DNA of 52,587 nucleotides from an uncultured Eubacterium sp. (GCA_900548465.1 URKY01000012.1:1-52587); one strand, 5' to 3'; positions 26,140-35,486 are shown, counted from the first letter of the stretch. Translations and numbers: made by a program. Notes: generated by a model from the sequence alone, not told the origin.

Positions 26140-26895
26140 TTATCCAATTACGTCTGACATATCGTACATTCCGGCTTCTTTATTTGCTAAAAATTTTGCC
26201 GCATCAATTGCACCCTTTGCAAAAATTGCCTTGGAATATGCTGTATGCTTGATTTCGATTACTTCATCTGTTCCTGCATAGATTACTTCGTGTTCACCAA
26301 CAATGGTTCCACCACGCACTGCTGAAATACCTATTTCCTTTTTCTTTCTCTTTTCACGAACAGTGCTTCTGTCATAGGTGTAATCATATTCATTGTTTAA
26401 TTCCTGATTGATGCAGTCTGCCAATGCAAGTGCTGTTCCACTAGGAGCATCAACTTTCTGGTTGTGATGCTTTTCAACAATTTCAATATCGAATCCTCTG
26501 TCAGCTAAAACATCTGTTGCTATTTTTAATATTTTCATTAATGTGTTAATTCCAAGGGACATATTTGCCGAACGAAGAACTGCCACGCTTTTACTTGCCT
26601 CATTTATTTTTTCTAACTGATTTGCAGATAAGCCTGTTGTACATACAACAACCGGTGTTTTTGTACTTACTGCATAATCAAGTAAATCATCTATTGCAGC
26701 AGTAACTGAAAAATCAATTATTGCGTCTGCCTTAACATCGCATTCCTTAATTGAAGCAAATACCGGATATTCATTTGCCACACCTGTGTAAGCATCAATT
26801 CCTGCAACAATCTGTATATTATCATCTTCTTCAACAAGGTTTGTAATAACTCTTCCCATTTTGCCATTACAACCATGCATTATTACATTAACCAT
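26140..26895 (-). CDS. dapB: 4-hydroxy-tetrahydrodipicolinate reductase
   Basis: This 251-residue enzyme has the N-terminal NAD(P)-binding motif GCNGKMGRV and the catalytic signature EKHHNQKVDAPSGTAL, which holds the general acid His and substrate Lys. It reduces the DapA product on the diaminopimelate/lysine pathway, which also feeds peptidoglycan and spore dipicolinate. The ATG follows GGAGGGTGAA. It is 70 bases downstream of dapA and shares its lysine-riboswitch-controlled transcript. Element C lies just downstream. Confidence 0.96.
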   Translation of the reverse strand: MVNVIMHGCNGKMGRVITNLVEEDDNIQIVAGIDAYTGVANEYPVFASIKECDVKADAIIDFSVTAAIDDLLDYAVSTKTPVVVCTTGLSANQLEKINEASKSVAVLRSANMSLGINTLMKILKIATDVLADRGFDIEIVEKHHNQKVDAPSGTALALADCINQELNNEYDYTYDRSTVREKRKKKEIGISAVRGGTIVGEHEVIYAGTDEVIEIKHTAYSKAIFAKGAIDAAKFLANKEAGMYDMSDVIG

Positions 26896-26965
26896 TTCAC
26901 CCTCCGTGCATAAATTATTTTGTCAAAAATGTAACTATAATATCTCCTTATTATAAGTTATTATT

Positions 26966-27850
26966 CTATAAAACACCGTACTCTTTTAATGATTTCTTAA
27001 GAACTTCCTTATTTTTGTCAGAAAGTTCTGTAAGAGGAGCTCTCACAGGTCCTGCATTAAAGCCTAACATATTCATAGCAGCCTTTACCGGAATAGGGTT
27101 AACTTCACTAAATAATGCTCCAATAACATCAATAGCTTCAAGCTGTAACTTCTGAGCTGTAGCAATATCTCCATCTAAGAATGCCATTACCATATCGTGG
27201 ACTTTCTTTGGAGCAACGTGTGACCAAACTGAAATTACACCTTTTCCTCCAAGTGAAAGAATTGGTAATACCTGATCATCATTCCCTGAATAAATATCGA
27301 TGCATCCCTCTGCTAATGAAGCTAATTTTGCTACCGCAGAAATATTTCCTGATGCTTCTTTAATTGCTACTACATTTTTTACTTCTTTTGCAATTCTAAC
27401 TGCTGTTTCAGGCTGGATTGTTGTACCTGTTCTGCTTGGAACATTATACATAATAATAGGAATGTTAACAGCATCTGAAATAGCCTTATAATACTGATAT
27501 AAACCTTCCTGTGTACATTTGTTGTAATAAGGTGTTACGCATAAAAGTCCGTCTGCTCCTACTCTTTCCGCTTCCCTTGAAATATTTACTGCCTCTCTTG
27601 TACAATTTGAACCTGAACCTGCAATAACAGGAACTCTTTTTGCTACTTTATCAACACAATACTTAATAACCGCAATATGTTCCTCATCATTCATTGTTGA
27701 TGATTCACCTGTTGTGCCACACACAATAATTGCATCTGAACCACCTTTAATCTGTGCCTCAATTATTTCTCCAAAGGCATCATAATTAACTGTTCCATCT
27801 TCATTAAATGGTGTAATAATTGCTACACCGGCACCTGTAAAAATTGACAT
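26966..27850 (-). CDS. dapA: 4-hydroxy-tetrahydrodipicolinate synthase
   Basis: This 294-residue TIM-barrel aldolase has the pyruvate-binding CGTTGES (44-50), Y135 in MYNVPSRTG and the Schiff-base K164 in VAIKEASGN. It condenses pyruvate with aspartate semialdehyde, the first committed step to DAP and lysine. The ATG follows AGGAGGAAATGTAAA. Its leader contains a lysine riboswitch with a terminator, so high lysine should stop transcription of dapA-dapB. Confidence 0.97.
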   Translation of the reverse strand: MSIFTGAGVAIITPFNEDGTVNYDAFGEIIEAQIKGGSDAIIVCGTTGESSTMNDEEHIAVIKYCVDKVAKRVPVIAGSGSNCTREAVNISREAERVGADGLLCVTPYYNKCTQEGLYQYYKAISDAVNIPIIMYNVPSRTGTTIQPETAVRIAKEVKNVVAIKEASGNISAVAKLASLAEGCIDIYSGNDDQVLPILSLGGKGVISVWSHVAPKKVHDMVMAFLDGDIATAQKLQLEAIDVIGALFSEVNPIPVKAAMNMLGFNAGPVRAPLTELSDKNKEVLKKSLKEYGVL

Positions 27851-27894
27851 TTTACATTTCCTCCTAAAAAAATATGTATTTTAGTTAATCATAG

Positions 27895-27920
27895 TAAAAG
27901 GAGCTTGAAACAAGCTCCTT
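27895..27920 (-). terminator. Lysine riboswitch terminator
   Basis: A 10-bp hairpin, AAGGAGCTTG/CAAGCTCCTT with a TTT loop, is followed by TTTTAC on the minus strand. It sits between the lysine aptamer and dapA. The run ATAAGATTATAG...TTCTTATAAGG between aptamer and hairpin could form the competing antiterminator. Confidence 0.8.
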
Positions 27921-27944
27921 ATAAGAAATCCATCTATAATCTTA

Positions 27945-28124
27945 TAAGTAGCTCTCCATCAACTAGCACTCCATCTATTTGATGACAGTCATATGGATGT
28001 TATCCATATGCCCAGGAATAAATATCCGGCAATCTATCCCTTCGGCGCTGCTTCCTTTCCACTAAATTCACCTGCCGCCGGGGCATCCTCTAATGTACTC
28101 ATAAGTAACGCAACCTCTACTATT
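27945..28124 (-). ncRNA. Lysine riboswitch (L box)
   Basis: On the minus strand the conserved L-box segments occur in order: AGTAGAGGTTGCG (5' strand of P1/P2), ATGAGTA, GAAGCAGCGCCGAAGGG, CTGGGCATATGG with its hairpin, GACTGTCATCAA, and GGAGAGCTACT closing P1. The order and spacing agree with the B. subtilis lysC leader. It precedes dapA, a standard target, and a terminator follows. Confidence 0.95.
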
Positions 28125-28138
28125 GTTTAACTACACTA

Positions 28139-28167
28139 ATAATATCACTGTGGCTTTTTTGTGTCAA
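28139..28167 (-). promoter_or_regulatory. Promoter of the dapA-dapB transcript
   Basis: The -35 is the consensus TTGACA (28167..28162), with a 17-nt spacer and -10 TATTAT (28144..28139). The start near 28132 is just before the lysine aptamer. Bases 28168-28276 between this promoter and the GH128 gene hold only AT-rich sequence. Confidence 0.8.
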
Positions 28168-28276
28168 CCCAAAGACCCTGATAATATCAATGACCGTCTG
28201 TACTTTTTATCTTACTATTGTACTATTATTATATGTTATTTTTTTACATAGGTAACAGCACAGTTTTGCATTATAT

Positions 28277-29512
28277 TTATTTAACAATATCCTTCTTATT
28301 ATTCTTTTTTGTAAGCTGTTTATTAGTATTATAACCCTCCGGTACACCTAGTTTCTGATATTCATACCCTAAACCTGTAATTTCGCCGGTATAAGTATTT
28401 AGCATGGCTGAACCACCGTTTCTGTAATCACTTGGCTTGAATGAGAACCACGCATATCTCTCCACATATTCTCTTTTATCTAATTCAGGCAAAACATATT
28501 TCATATAGTCAATTGCCGATTGTCTTGTCTGTTTAGTCCTGTTAGGAACACCACTTAAAGCAAATTCAGTAATCCAAATAGGTTTGTGATACATCTTCCA
28601 TGCTTCATCTACAATATCAAGAAATGCCTTCGCTCCATCTTCCGTGTACCAGTTCCAATAATGATGTAATGCAATAAAGTCTACATCCATTTTCTCTTCT
28701 TTCATCTTTTTCATAAAAGGCTGAAACCAGTCTGTTGATATTGAAGGCCATATAGCCGCTGCAGGCGAGCCTACCTTTAATCCTTTTCCAACAAGAGATT
28801 TCATACCCTCTACAGCAGTGTCCACTGACATATTAGCCTGATCTTCTCTGTCCGGTTCATTATATGCCAATATGTACTTGTATCCAAGCATCTTAAGATC
28901 CTCTGCCAATCCACTGTCCGTAGGTGCGCTGGTCCAAAACATTGGAACAAATTGTAATTTCTGAAAACTGGTGTAATTGTGCTTTGTAACAGTCCAGTTA
29001 TAATACCATGATACATTCCAGTCATCTGCATTAATAGTCTGAGCCATATCCTTATTCATACAAAATCCTTTTTTATTTACATAAAAACTAACAATATCTG
29101 AATAGATTTTGCTGCCATGCTTTAAGTTAGCCTCTATGTAAACTTTATGCTCACTTACAGATGTAGTATAGTATTCGCATTTTGTAATATTTCCATTTGT
29201 CTTAGCAACCATTTTATTATCTACATATACTTTATACTGATCTACTTTGTCCAGTTTGGATGCACTTTTCCAGGTTATTGTAATACTTCCCGCAGCCTGA
29301 AGGGATCCCTTCTTTGGTGTTACAACAGCATTACTTTTCCATTCCTGTTTTTTATTTTCAATATATTTCATTCTGGTACTTTTTGCAATATATAATCCCC
29401 CAGCAGTTCCAATAATTGCTACAATTACAATTACAAATATAATTATTAATTTAAGTACTTTCTTTCCTGTCATAATCCTAACCCATTCATTTCCTTTTTT
29501 GTAATTACTCAT
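28277..29512 (-). CDS. Membrane-anchored GH128-type glycoside hydrolase (paralog 1)
   Basis: The reading frame has 411 residues; the start may instead be the ATG at 29473, and neither has a strong ribosome site. Layout: an uncleaved-looking membrane segment (about 18-40), a beta-sandwich of about 85 residues (AGSITITWKSAS...VSFYVNKKG), then a GH128-like catalytic barrel (about 150-390). The likely acid/base is E219 (LAYNEPD) and the nucleophile E316 (WITEFALS). GH128 enzymes cut beta-1,3-glucans. Unlike its paralogs it lacks the C-terminal Lys-rich Fn3 domain and ends in a Lys/Asn tail, so it probably works at the membrane. A terminator separates it from paralog 2. The family assignment is by motif recall. 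Confidence 0.82.
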   Translation of the reverse strand: MSNYKKGNEWVRIMTGKKVLKLIIIFVIVIVAIIGTAGGLYIAKSTRMKYIENKKQEWKSNAVVTPKKGSLQAAGSITITWKSASKLDKVDQYKVYVDNKMVAKTNGNITKCEYYTTSVSEHKVYIEANLKHGSKIYSDIVSFYVNKKGFCMNKDMAQTINADDWNVSWYYNWTVTKHNYTSFQKLQFVPMFWTSAPTDSGLAEDLKMLGYKYILAYNEPDREDQANMSVDTAVEGMKSLVGKGLKVGSPAAAIWPSISTDWFQPFMKKMKEEKMDVDFIALHHYWNWYTEDGAKAFLDIVDEAWKMYHKPIWITEFALSGVPNRTKQTRQSAIDYMKYVLPELDKREYVERYAWFSFKPSDYRNGGSAMLNTYTGEITGLGYEYQKLGVPEGYNTNKQLTKKNNKKDIVK

Positions 29513-29539
29513 TCTTTCACAATGAATTTTAATTATACA

Positions 29540-29569
29540 AAAAGAAAAGGGTTGTAATCAACCCTTTTC
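29540..29569 (-). terminator. Intrinsic terminator after GH128 paralog 2
   Basis: An 11-bp hairpin GAAAAGGGTTG/CAACCCTTTTC is followed by TTTTTG on the minus strand, directly after the 29575 gene. It closes the 32625-29575 transcript and insulates the next gene. Confidence 0.85.
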
Positions 29570-29574
29570 CAAAA

Positions 29575-31074
29575 TTATTTTTTGACTTTAACATTTTTTG
29601 CTTTACTCCATGAGCCATATAACTTAGCATTTCCATTTTTTGCATAAGCTCTGACCTTGAAATAATAGCGAGTGTTTTTATCTAATTTTTTAAATGTATA
29701 AGATGTTTTTTTGGTGTTTTTTGTCCAATAGCCCTTAAATTTTTTACTATCAGAAGCTTTTATCTGATATCCTACAGCTTTTGAAACTTTTTTGAAAGTA
29801 AGTTTAACTTTCTTTCCTTTAAGATTCTTTGCTGATTTAATTTTTACTCTTGCAGGTTTTCTTACCTGATTAGAATACGGCTGTTGTTTTACAGGAGCCT
29901 TCTGACGGCTGTATGTATTAGTCACATTACCTGCCACATAATCAGTCTTTGGATTTCCATTATCAACATACGACTTTCCTAATTCGGTTAATGCACCTGT
30001 TGCTTTGTCCCAAAGAGCTGCAGCACCACTAGCTTCTTTTATATCAAAGGAGAACCATGAATATCTTTCTACATAACTTCTCTCATCTAATCCCTTTAAT
30101 ACAGCCTCTAAAAATTCTTTACACTGCTTTCTGCCATTTGCATTATTATAATCCCATCCACTAGGTGCAAATTCAGTAATCCAAATTGGCTTATGATACA
30201 TTTCATAAGCTTTATCTACTAAATCTGTCAAAAATGCTTTGGCTGCAGCTTCTCCACCCCACGTTTCATAGTAGCAATGAAGTGGAATAAAATCTACCGT
30301 ACTCTGGTCTATTCCGTTCATAAATGTTCTAAACCATTTACCACCAGTATTATTTGCAATCCCCCATGTAGGACTCTGAGCCGGTGCGGGTGCACCCAAA
30401 TAGAAATTGTGCCCTGTAAATTTACTCCAATGGCTTATTGCAGTACCAACCGCTACATTACTTCCACCAATATAGTTACCATACTGATCACGCATTGGCA
30501 TATCAGGTTCATTGTAAGCAAGGAGGAACTTATATCCCTTGCTTGCGATAGAGGTTATATTGGTTTCACTAGCTGTACCCCAAATCATAGGCACAAAATC
30601 TGTAGCACTATAAGCCGGAAATGAAAATGGTGCAACTCCCCAATTATAATACCATGAAGCTCCCATATTAACCGGTGAAAGATATTTTCCCATATCTTTA
30701 TTTACACACAAACCTTTTTTGCTAACACCAAACCGTACATTCTCTGTAGATGTTCTGTCTCCATCGGTATAGCATGCAACTATAAATACCGTGTGATAAT
30801 TAACCTTTGTGTTATAAATTCTACATGATGTATTACTTGTTGTATATTCCAACTTTCCATCTACATACACCTGATATTCTTTTACACTACCTGCCCCACT
30901 GGCACTTGTCCATTCAATATCTATAGGACCGGCTGGGACAAGATAGTCGCCTGATGGTGATATAATCTGAAAAACACCAGTAGCTTTTACATTATTCCCC
31001 GTAAAAGTTATACTTGCGTTAAATATAAGGACAATTACTACCAAAAAAACAATTATTTTTCTATGACTTTTCAT
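29575..31074 (-). CDS. Secreted GH128-type glycoside hydrolase with Fn3 domain (paralog 2)
   Basis: This 499-residue protein has a signal peptide (about 1-32), an N-terminal beta-sandwich (about 35-118), a catalytic barrel (about 120-375) with E189 in LAYNEPD and E301 in WITEFAPSG, a short linker, and a very lysine-rich Fn3-like domain (about 405-499). The aromatic motif GASWYYNWG and LHCYYETW line the likely substrate groove. It is expected to cleave extracellular beta-1,3-glucan. The ATG follows AAGAGGTAATA only 12 bases after paralog 3, so the two are in one operon. The basic Fn3 tail may bind the anionic cell wall. Confidence 0.85.
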   Translation of the reverse strand: MKSHRKIIVFLVVIVLIFNASITFTGNNVKATGVFQIISPSGDYLVPAGPIDIEWTSASGAGSVKEYQVYVDGKLEYTTSNTSCRIYNTKVNYHTVFIVACYTDGDRTSTENVRFGVSKKGLCVNKDMGKYLSPVNMGASWYYNWGVAPFSFPAYSATDFVPMIWGTASETNITSIASKGYKFLLAYNEPDMPMRDQYGNYIGGSNVAVGTAISHWSKFTGHNFYLGAPAPAQSPTWGIANNTGGKWFRTFMNGIDQSTVDFIPLHCYYETWGGEAAAKAFLTDLVDKAYEMYHKPIWITEFAPSGWDYNNANGRKQCKEFLEAVLKGLDERSYVERYSWFSFDIKEASGAAALWDKATGALTELGKSYVDNGNPKTDYVAGNVTNTYSRQKAPVKQQPYSNQVRKPARVKIKSAKNLKGKKVKLTFKKVSKAVGYQIKASDSKKFKGYWTKNTKKTSYTFKKLDKNTRYYFKVRAYAKNGNAKLYGSWSKAKNVKVKK

Positions 31075-31086
31075 TATTACCTCTTA

Positions 31087-32625
31087 TTATTTTTTAGTTT
31101 TTACGCTTCTTGTTTTGCTCCATTTACAATAATATTTCTTACCGCCAATAACTTTATATGCTCTAACACGAACATAATATCTCTTTTTCCTTTTCAGTTT
31201 CTTAATAGTTCCTGACTGTGCTGCAACATTTTTAGCTTTGATATTCTTAATCTTTGTTTTGTAATTTTTCTTCTTTTTAAACTTTTTGTTTAACGAATAC
31301 TGTAACTGATATCCTGCAGCTCTCTTAACTGTCTTAAAACTATATTTGAATGCCTTCTTTTTCTTGATTGGAGTGTACATTAATGTATCTATTGCTGCTA
31401 TACATGCCCCAACAGAAGTATCTTTTGAGATTGAGGATGAAATATTATACGTCTTTGCATTGTATCCTGCCGGATTTCCAATGTTTGCATAGATCTGACC
31501 TAATGTCGTAAGATTTCCTGTTTCATAGTCAAATATTCCTGATGCGCCTGTCTGATTGTCTCTTGGGTTAAAATCAAACCATGCATATCTTTCTACATAA
31601 CTTCTTTCCTGAAGTCCTTTGAGAACTATCTTCATAAATTCCTGAACCTGAGCTACATGCTTTGAGTTTGAAGGACTAAATACATTTCCCGAATCAGCTA
31701 CAGCAAACTCTGTAACCCAAATAGGTTTCTTGTATGCTTCATAAATTTCATCAATTACATGTAAGTACTGTAATGCTGTATCAGCATTGTCATAATAATG
31801 CTGGTATGCATGTACTGCTATAAATGACATATTATTCTTGTCATTTGAATTAAGTCCGTTCCAGAAAGGTGTCCACCATTTATCTGAATTAATCTGGAAT
31901 GTTTCTGTTGCAGGTGAGCCAAGTCTAAGGTTACCCTTGTTATCAATTGTGTCTCTCCAACGATAAACCATTGTTTCAGGCTGCTTGTTAGCTTCCCACT
32001 GAAGATCCGGTTCATTGTATGACAATAAATATTTATATCCCTTCTTGTTTGCATATGCACATCTTGTTGCGATATCTACTGTATTGTCTCCCCATGTCAT
32101 GGCAACAAATTCTGTGTCGTAGAATTTGTTGTTTGAGAATTTCATGTCTTTAAAAGATTTGTATCCCCAGTTATAATACCATCCAATATTCATTGATGCA
32201 GGATCTACAACCTTACCCATATCTTTTTCGTTAACACAAACACCTTTCTTTGTTACATAGAACACTCTTGTATCGGTTTTAACACTGCCACCACTATTTA
32301 ATACTGCTTCAATCTGAACTGTATGTGCCTTTACATCTGTTGTATAGAACTCTACTGACATTGTTTCTCCACTTGGAGATACTGTCTGCTTAAGACTTCC
32401 ATCAACAAAAACTTTGTACTCTATTACATTACTTAAAGTATTACTCCACTTTACGTCTATGTAGCCTGCACCTACAAGTTTGCCAGCACCCGGACTTATA
32501 ATTGCTTCTTTTTGCCATGTTGCTGTATCAGCAGCATTAACATTTATACTTGTTGTAATTGTTATACATGAAAATAGCATAGAAATAGCAACTATCATAG
32601 ATGTTATTTTCTTAAATCGACACAT
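31087..32625 (-). CDS. Secreted GH128-type glycoside hydrolase with Fn3 domain (paralog 3)
   Basis: This 512-residue protein has a signal peptide ending near NAADTA (about 32), a beta-sandwich (about 40-130), a catalytic barrel with E205 (LSYNEPDLQW) and E306 (WVTEFAVA), and a C-terminal basic Fn3-like domain (about 420-512) with long Lys runs. It is similar in order to paralogs 2 and 4 but clearly diverged, so the duplications are not recent. The ATG follows AGGAAAGGAAATAGT. It is the first gene of a two-gene operon with paralog 2. Confidence 0.85.
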   Translation of the reverse strand: MCRFKKITSMIVAISMLFSCITITTSINVNAADTATWQKEAIISPGAGKLVGAGYIDVKWSNTLSNVIEYKVFVDGSLKQTVSPSGETMSVEFYTTDVKAHTVQIEAVLNSGGSVKTDTRVFYVTKKGVCVNEKDMGKVVDPASMNIGWYYNWGYKSFKDMKFSNNKFYDTEFVAMTWGDNTVDIATRCAYANKKGYKYLLSYNEPDLQWEANKQPETMVYRWRDTIDNKGNLRLGSPATETFQINSDKWWTPFWNGLNSNDKNNMSFIAVHAYQHYYDNADTALQYLHVIDEIYEAYKKPIWVTEFAVADSGNVFSPSNSKHVAQVQEFMKIVLKGLQERSYVERYAWFDFNPRDNQTGASGIFDYETGNLTTLGQIYANIGNPAGYNAKTYNISSSISKDTSVGACIAAIDTLMYTPIKKKKAFKYSFKTVKRAAGYQLQYSLNKKFKKKKNYKTKIKNIKAKNVAAQSGTIKKLKRKKRYYVRVRAYKVIGGKKYYCKWSKTRSVKTKK

Positions 32626-32674
32626 ACTATTTCCTTTCCTAATATACCTTTTTGTTTTTCCATAATATTCTTAC

Positions 32675-32721
32675 AAAAAAGGGCAGAATAAGTTACCAAA
32701 ATATAACCCTTCCACCCTTTC
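32675..32721 (-). terminator. Probable terminator after the 32741 gene
   Basis: On the minus strand GAAAGGGTGGAAGGGTTA faces TAACTTATTCTGCCCTTT and is followed by TTTTTTG. The stem has internal mismatches but a good U-run, and it sits just after the stop of the carbohydrate-binding protein gene. Confidence 0.6.
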
Positions 32722-32740
32722 ATTTTTTATTGTTCAATAA

Positions 32741-34087
32741 TTATTTTACTTTAACTGTCTTTTTAAGAACCTTCTTGCTATATACTCTCTGTCCCATCGA
32801 ATCAAGGTTATAAGCTCTTACTGTAATGTAAGTCTTCTTCTTTGCCTTCAGTCCCTTGATTGTATAAGAAGTTTTTGTTGTTCTTCTTGTTTTTGCCTTC
32901 TTCATCTTTTTGTTGCCAGCATATTTAATTTCAAAGCCCTTAACATTAGCAGCTTTCTTTAATTTAAGTTTTACCTTCTTCTTCTGAGCAGTAAACTTAA
33001 CTTTAGCTTTTCCCGGCTTTGGTGTATTTACATACTGACAGTTTATTGTTGTATCTTTTGTAATAGGTGTTGAAAGGCTAACGCTGTAACCCTTAAATGT
33101 CTTACCTTTTACTCCAAACTGATGTCCACTGGCTGTGTCACCTGCATTTACATATTCTGTATATGACTGACTGCCGTATACATACTTAACTGCATACTGT
33201 GTTCCTGCTAAAACTTTTACATCATCAAGATATAAACTTCCTGACAAAGCAAGTTCTTCAGGATATGTTATTACATAAGCACCTGCAGCAAACTGAATCA
33301 TTGCCTGATTTCCTGCATAATCCTTAGGAATCTTAAATGAAACAGTAATTGTCTTTTCTCCTGCCCGTGCATCAGCAACAAAGTAACCACTTGATGAACA
33401 TCCGTTATATGATAATAAGTCTAATCCGCTTCCATTCTTTGGATTAACAATACTTAAACCAATATGTTTTTCAAAAATATCTTTCTTAATTTCTTTTCCG
33501 TTTTCATCCTTTTCCGGAATCTTATTTCCTTTATCATCAAGTAAATATTCTCCGTCTTTACCTTTCTTATATACAGTTGCTGTACCCTTCATATCACTGC
33601 TGTATTTAAATGAAAGAGTATATGTACGTCCTTTTTCAACTGTCATATTTGATGAATATAATCTTAATCCCCAAGGATTATCACTAACTAAAGTATCACC
33701 ATTGTACTGACCATCCCATCCTGTGTTTTTAGCATAGAACTGTACTTTTGATGCTGTTGCTCCCGGAACTACCCATCCTTTTGTTGCAAAGTCTTTTCCT
33801 TCAATCTGTCCGTTAGGGAATCCGTCTGATACTAAATGAGTAAGTGCATGATACCAACAATATGGATGAGCCCTTGAGCCATCTTCATTGTCTAAATGTC
33901 CATTATGTTTAAAGTCTAATGTTGCTTCTCCATTTAATGGACAAAGCGAGAAATAATCCCACGTAATACCTGATGCAATATTTGCATTATTCGCCACATG
34001 AGCTGCAGGCACAACACTTACCATTCCCAGTACCATTGTTAATGCCATAACAGCAGCGGATACTTTCTTAAAAAATTTTGTTCTCAC
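32741..34087 (-). CDS. Secreted carbohydrate-binding-like protein with Fn3 domain
   Basis: This 448-residue protein begins with GTG at 34087, following the good site GGGAGGACTTAAC. A signal peptide covers about 1-29. The middle resembles a CBM4/9-like jelly roll (FYAKNTGWDGQYNG, NPWGLRLYSSNMTVEKGRTYTLSFKYSS, SLYLDDVKVLAG), followed by a short YVYGSQSYTEYVNAGD repeat-like module and the lysine-rich Fn3-like tail (about 358-448). There are no catalytic residues, so a binding role is likely. It lies among GH128 genes and shares the NTGWD and NPW motifs with the 34189 gene, suggesting the same ligand, perhaps beta-glucan. The ligand is inferred from neighbours only. Confidence 0.75.
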   Translation of the reverse strand: MRTKFFKKVSAAVMALTMVLGMVSVVPAAHVANNANIASGITWDYFSLCPLNGEATLDFKHNGHLDNEDGSRAHPYCWYHALTHLVSDGFPNGQIEGKDFATKGWVVPGATASKVQFYAKNTGWDGQYNGDTLVSDNPWGLRLYSSNMTVEKGRTYTLSFKYSSDMKGTATVYKKGKDGEYLLDDKGNKIPEKDENGKEIKKDIFEKHIGLSIVNPKNGSGLDLLSYNGCSSSGYFVADARAGEKTITVSFKIPKDYAGNQAMIQFAAGAYVITYPEELALSGSLYLDDVKVLAGTQYAVKYVYGSQSYTEYVNAGDTASGHQFGVKGKTFKGYSVSLSTPITKDTTINCQYVNTPKPGKAKVKFTAQKKKVKLKLKKAANVKGFEIKYAGNKKMKKAKTRRTTKTSYTIKGLKAKKKTYITVRAYNLDSMGQRVYSKKVLKKTVKVK

Positions 34088-34140
34088 GTTAAGTCCTCCC
34101 GACCTTTCTGCTATTTTATTTTAGTAATATTACACAGTAA

Positions 34141-34161
34141 CCCAATGCATAAAGCATTGGG
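34141..34161 (-). terminator. Hairpin between two carbohydrate-binding-protein genes
   Basis: The perfect stem CCCAATGC/GCATTGGG lies downstream of the 34189 gene and upstream of the 34087 start. It lacks an immediate U-run (TTACTG follows on the minus strand), so it may be an mRNA-stabilising or attenuating hairpin rather than a full terminator. Confidence 0.45.
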
Positions 34162-34188
34162 CACTGTCAAAATCCTGTTTAATTAAAA

Positions 34189-35361
34189 CTATTTTTTAAT
34201 TTTAACTTTCTTGCTAGCCCATGCGCTTGATGTATATCCTGATGCTGTAGCACGAACCTTAATTGTATATTTCTTACCTTTTTTAAGTTTCTTAACTGTT
34301 AATTTAGCCTTGCTTGTGTTGTATGTCTTCTTACCAACTTTAACCTGGTATTTCTTAGCACTTGCTACTTTCTTCCAAGAAATCTTAAGAACACCCTTCT
34401 TTGAGTTTTTAGCCTTAAGGCCTTTAACTTTACTAAGTTTCTTAACAACTGTTGCGGCATTTCCAGCATTATTGTTATTGCTTATGTTGCTGTTGCTGTT
34501 ATTGTTATTGTTATTTTTATTGTTATTGTTGTTATTATTGTTATTATTATTGCCCGGCTTTACTGATGGTGCTGGTGGAAGAGCCGGATCCGTTGGAACA
34601 TCCTGTAATCCTTCATCTACTACCTGGAAGTCACTTATTGTAACAGTACCTTTCCATTTTACTTCAGTATCTTTTACGATGCTTGAAATATCATTTCCTG
34701 CATAATCATATTTTGAGTTAAAAGCACCAAGCATAAGTTTTGTATTAAGCTTTGTTGCTGATACATAGTTAACAAATGTAAATGTATATGTCTGTTCTGT
34801 TGGTGTAATTGTAATAACCGGCTGTCCTTCAAGAGCACCTGCATCACCACCATAAGGTGCTGTATCTGCTACATCACATGCAAATGCAACATAACCAAAT
34901 TTCTTCTTTGAAGCTTTAGCCTTGAAGCTAACTGTGTATTTGTGAGCCGGCTGAATAGCTACGTCGTTCATCAATGCCTGAATTGACCATGGGTTAATTG
35001 TAACCGGTGACTGATCCCACTTAGCATCCCAGCCCGTGTTTTCAATATCAATAGTAAATCCGTTTGAAGCTTGCTTTGCTGTCATTGTCTGATTAACTGA
35101 AGGATCTGCATCGCCTGCCTTGTTTCCTTTTAACCATCCTGTAAGTTTTTCGTTTGTACTACTCATAGTAACTGAGTTAATATAACCTTCGTTACCTTCT
35201 TCTGCTGGGTTGTACATACCTCCCTGTAAAAATGTCCAATTGCTAAGTGTAACTGCATCGTCAGCCTTTACTGTATTTGAAATATTGATTCCTGCTACGA
35301 GAGAAGCAACCAATGCTACAGTTGTAGCCCCTGCTAACACTTTGCTGAAAATTTTTCTCAT
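34189..35361 (-). CDS. Secreted carbohydrate-binding-like protein with Asn-rich linker and Fn3 domain
   Basis: The protein has 390 residues from the ATG at 35361 (site AGGAGGAATTGAAA; the upstream TTG overlaps that site). Layout: signal peptide about 1-33, a CBM-like beta-sandwich (about 35-248) with TIDIENTGWDAKWDQ and NPWSIQALMND, a Pro-rich then nearly pure Asn linker (about 271-300), and a basic Fn3-like domain (about 308-390). No catalytic residues are seen. Three AAACGTTT-type operators and a promoter precede it, so it is probably induced by a carbohydrate. Slippage in the AAC/AAT-rich linker could vary its length between strains. Confidence 0.78.
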   Translation of the reverse strand: MRKIFSKVLAGATTVALVASLVAGINISNTVKADDAVTLSNWTFLQGGMYNPAEEGNEGYINSVTMSSTNEKLTGWLKGNKAGDADPSVNQTMTAKQASNGFTIDIENTGWDAKWDQSPVTINPWSIQALMNDVAIQPAHKYTVSFKAKASKKKFGYVAFACDVADTAPYGGDAGALEGQPVITITPTEQTYTFTFVNYVSATKLNTKLMLGAFNSKYDYAGNDISSIVKDTEVKWKGTVTISDFQVVDEGLQDVPTDPALPPAPSVKPGNNNNNNNNNNNKNNNNNNSNSNISNNNNAGNAATVVKKLSKVKGLKAKNSKKGVLKISWKKVASAKKYQVKVGKKTYNTSKAKLTVKKLKKGKKYTIKVRATASGYTSSAWASKKVKIKK

Positions 35362-35431
35362 TTTCAATTCCTCCTTAAAAAAATAATTTTCTTTTCAACA
35401 TTTGAAATATCTTGTCATTTCAACCAAAGCC

Positions 35432-35460
35432 ATTATATCATAAACGTTTTTATTCTACAA
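35432..35460 (-). promoter_or_regulatory. Promoter with LacI-type operator in its spacer (35361 gene)
   Basis: The -35 is TTGTAG (35460..35455) and the -10 is TATAAT (35437..35432), spaced by 17 nt. The palindrome AAACGTTT (35442-35449) sits within the spacer, where a bound repressor would block polymerase. The start near 35425 leaves a leader of about 64 nt. Confidence 0.6.
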
Positions 35461-35486
35461 TCATTAAATGTAATTTTTCACAAATA

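Noticed and set aside
25945..26252. Two plus-strand frames (70 and 88 codons) across copy C
   Set aside because: They run through the palindromic core and its arms, are not kept in the other copies, and have no ribosome sites.
28810..29031. A 73-codon minus-strand frame within the first GH128 gene
   Set aside because: It is an alternate-frame reading of the conserved catalytic domain.
34480..34560. Short triplet repeats that at first look like a CRISPR or minisatellite
   Set aside because: It is a coding Asn linker; there are no spacers or palindromic repeat units.
34211..34705. A 164-codon Leu-rich plus-strand frame opposite the Asn-linker protein
   Set aside because: The Leu run is the reverse reading of the Asn repeat, and the minus-strand gene has a signal peptide and strong ribosome site.
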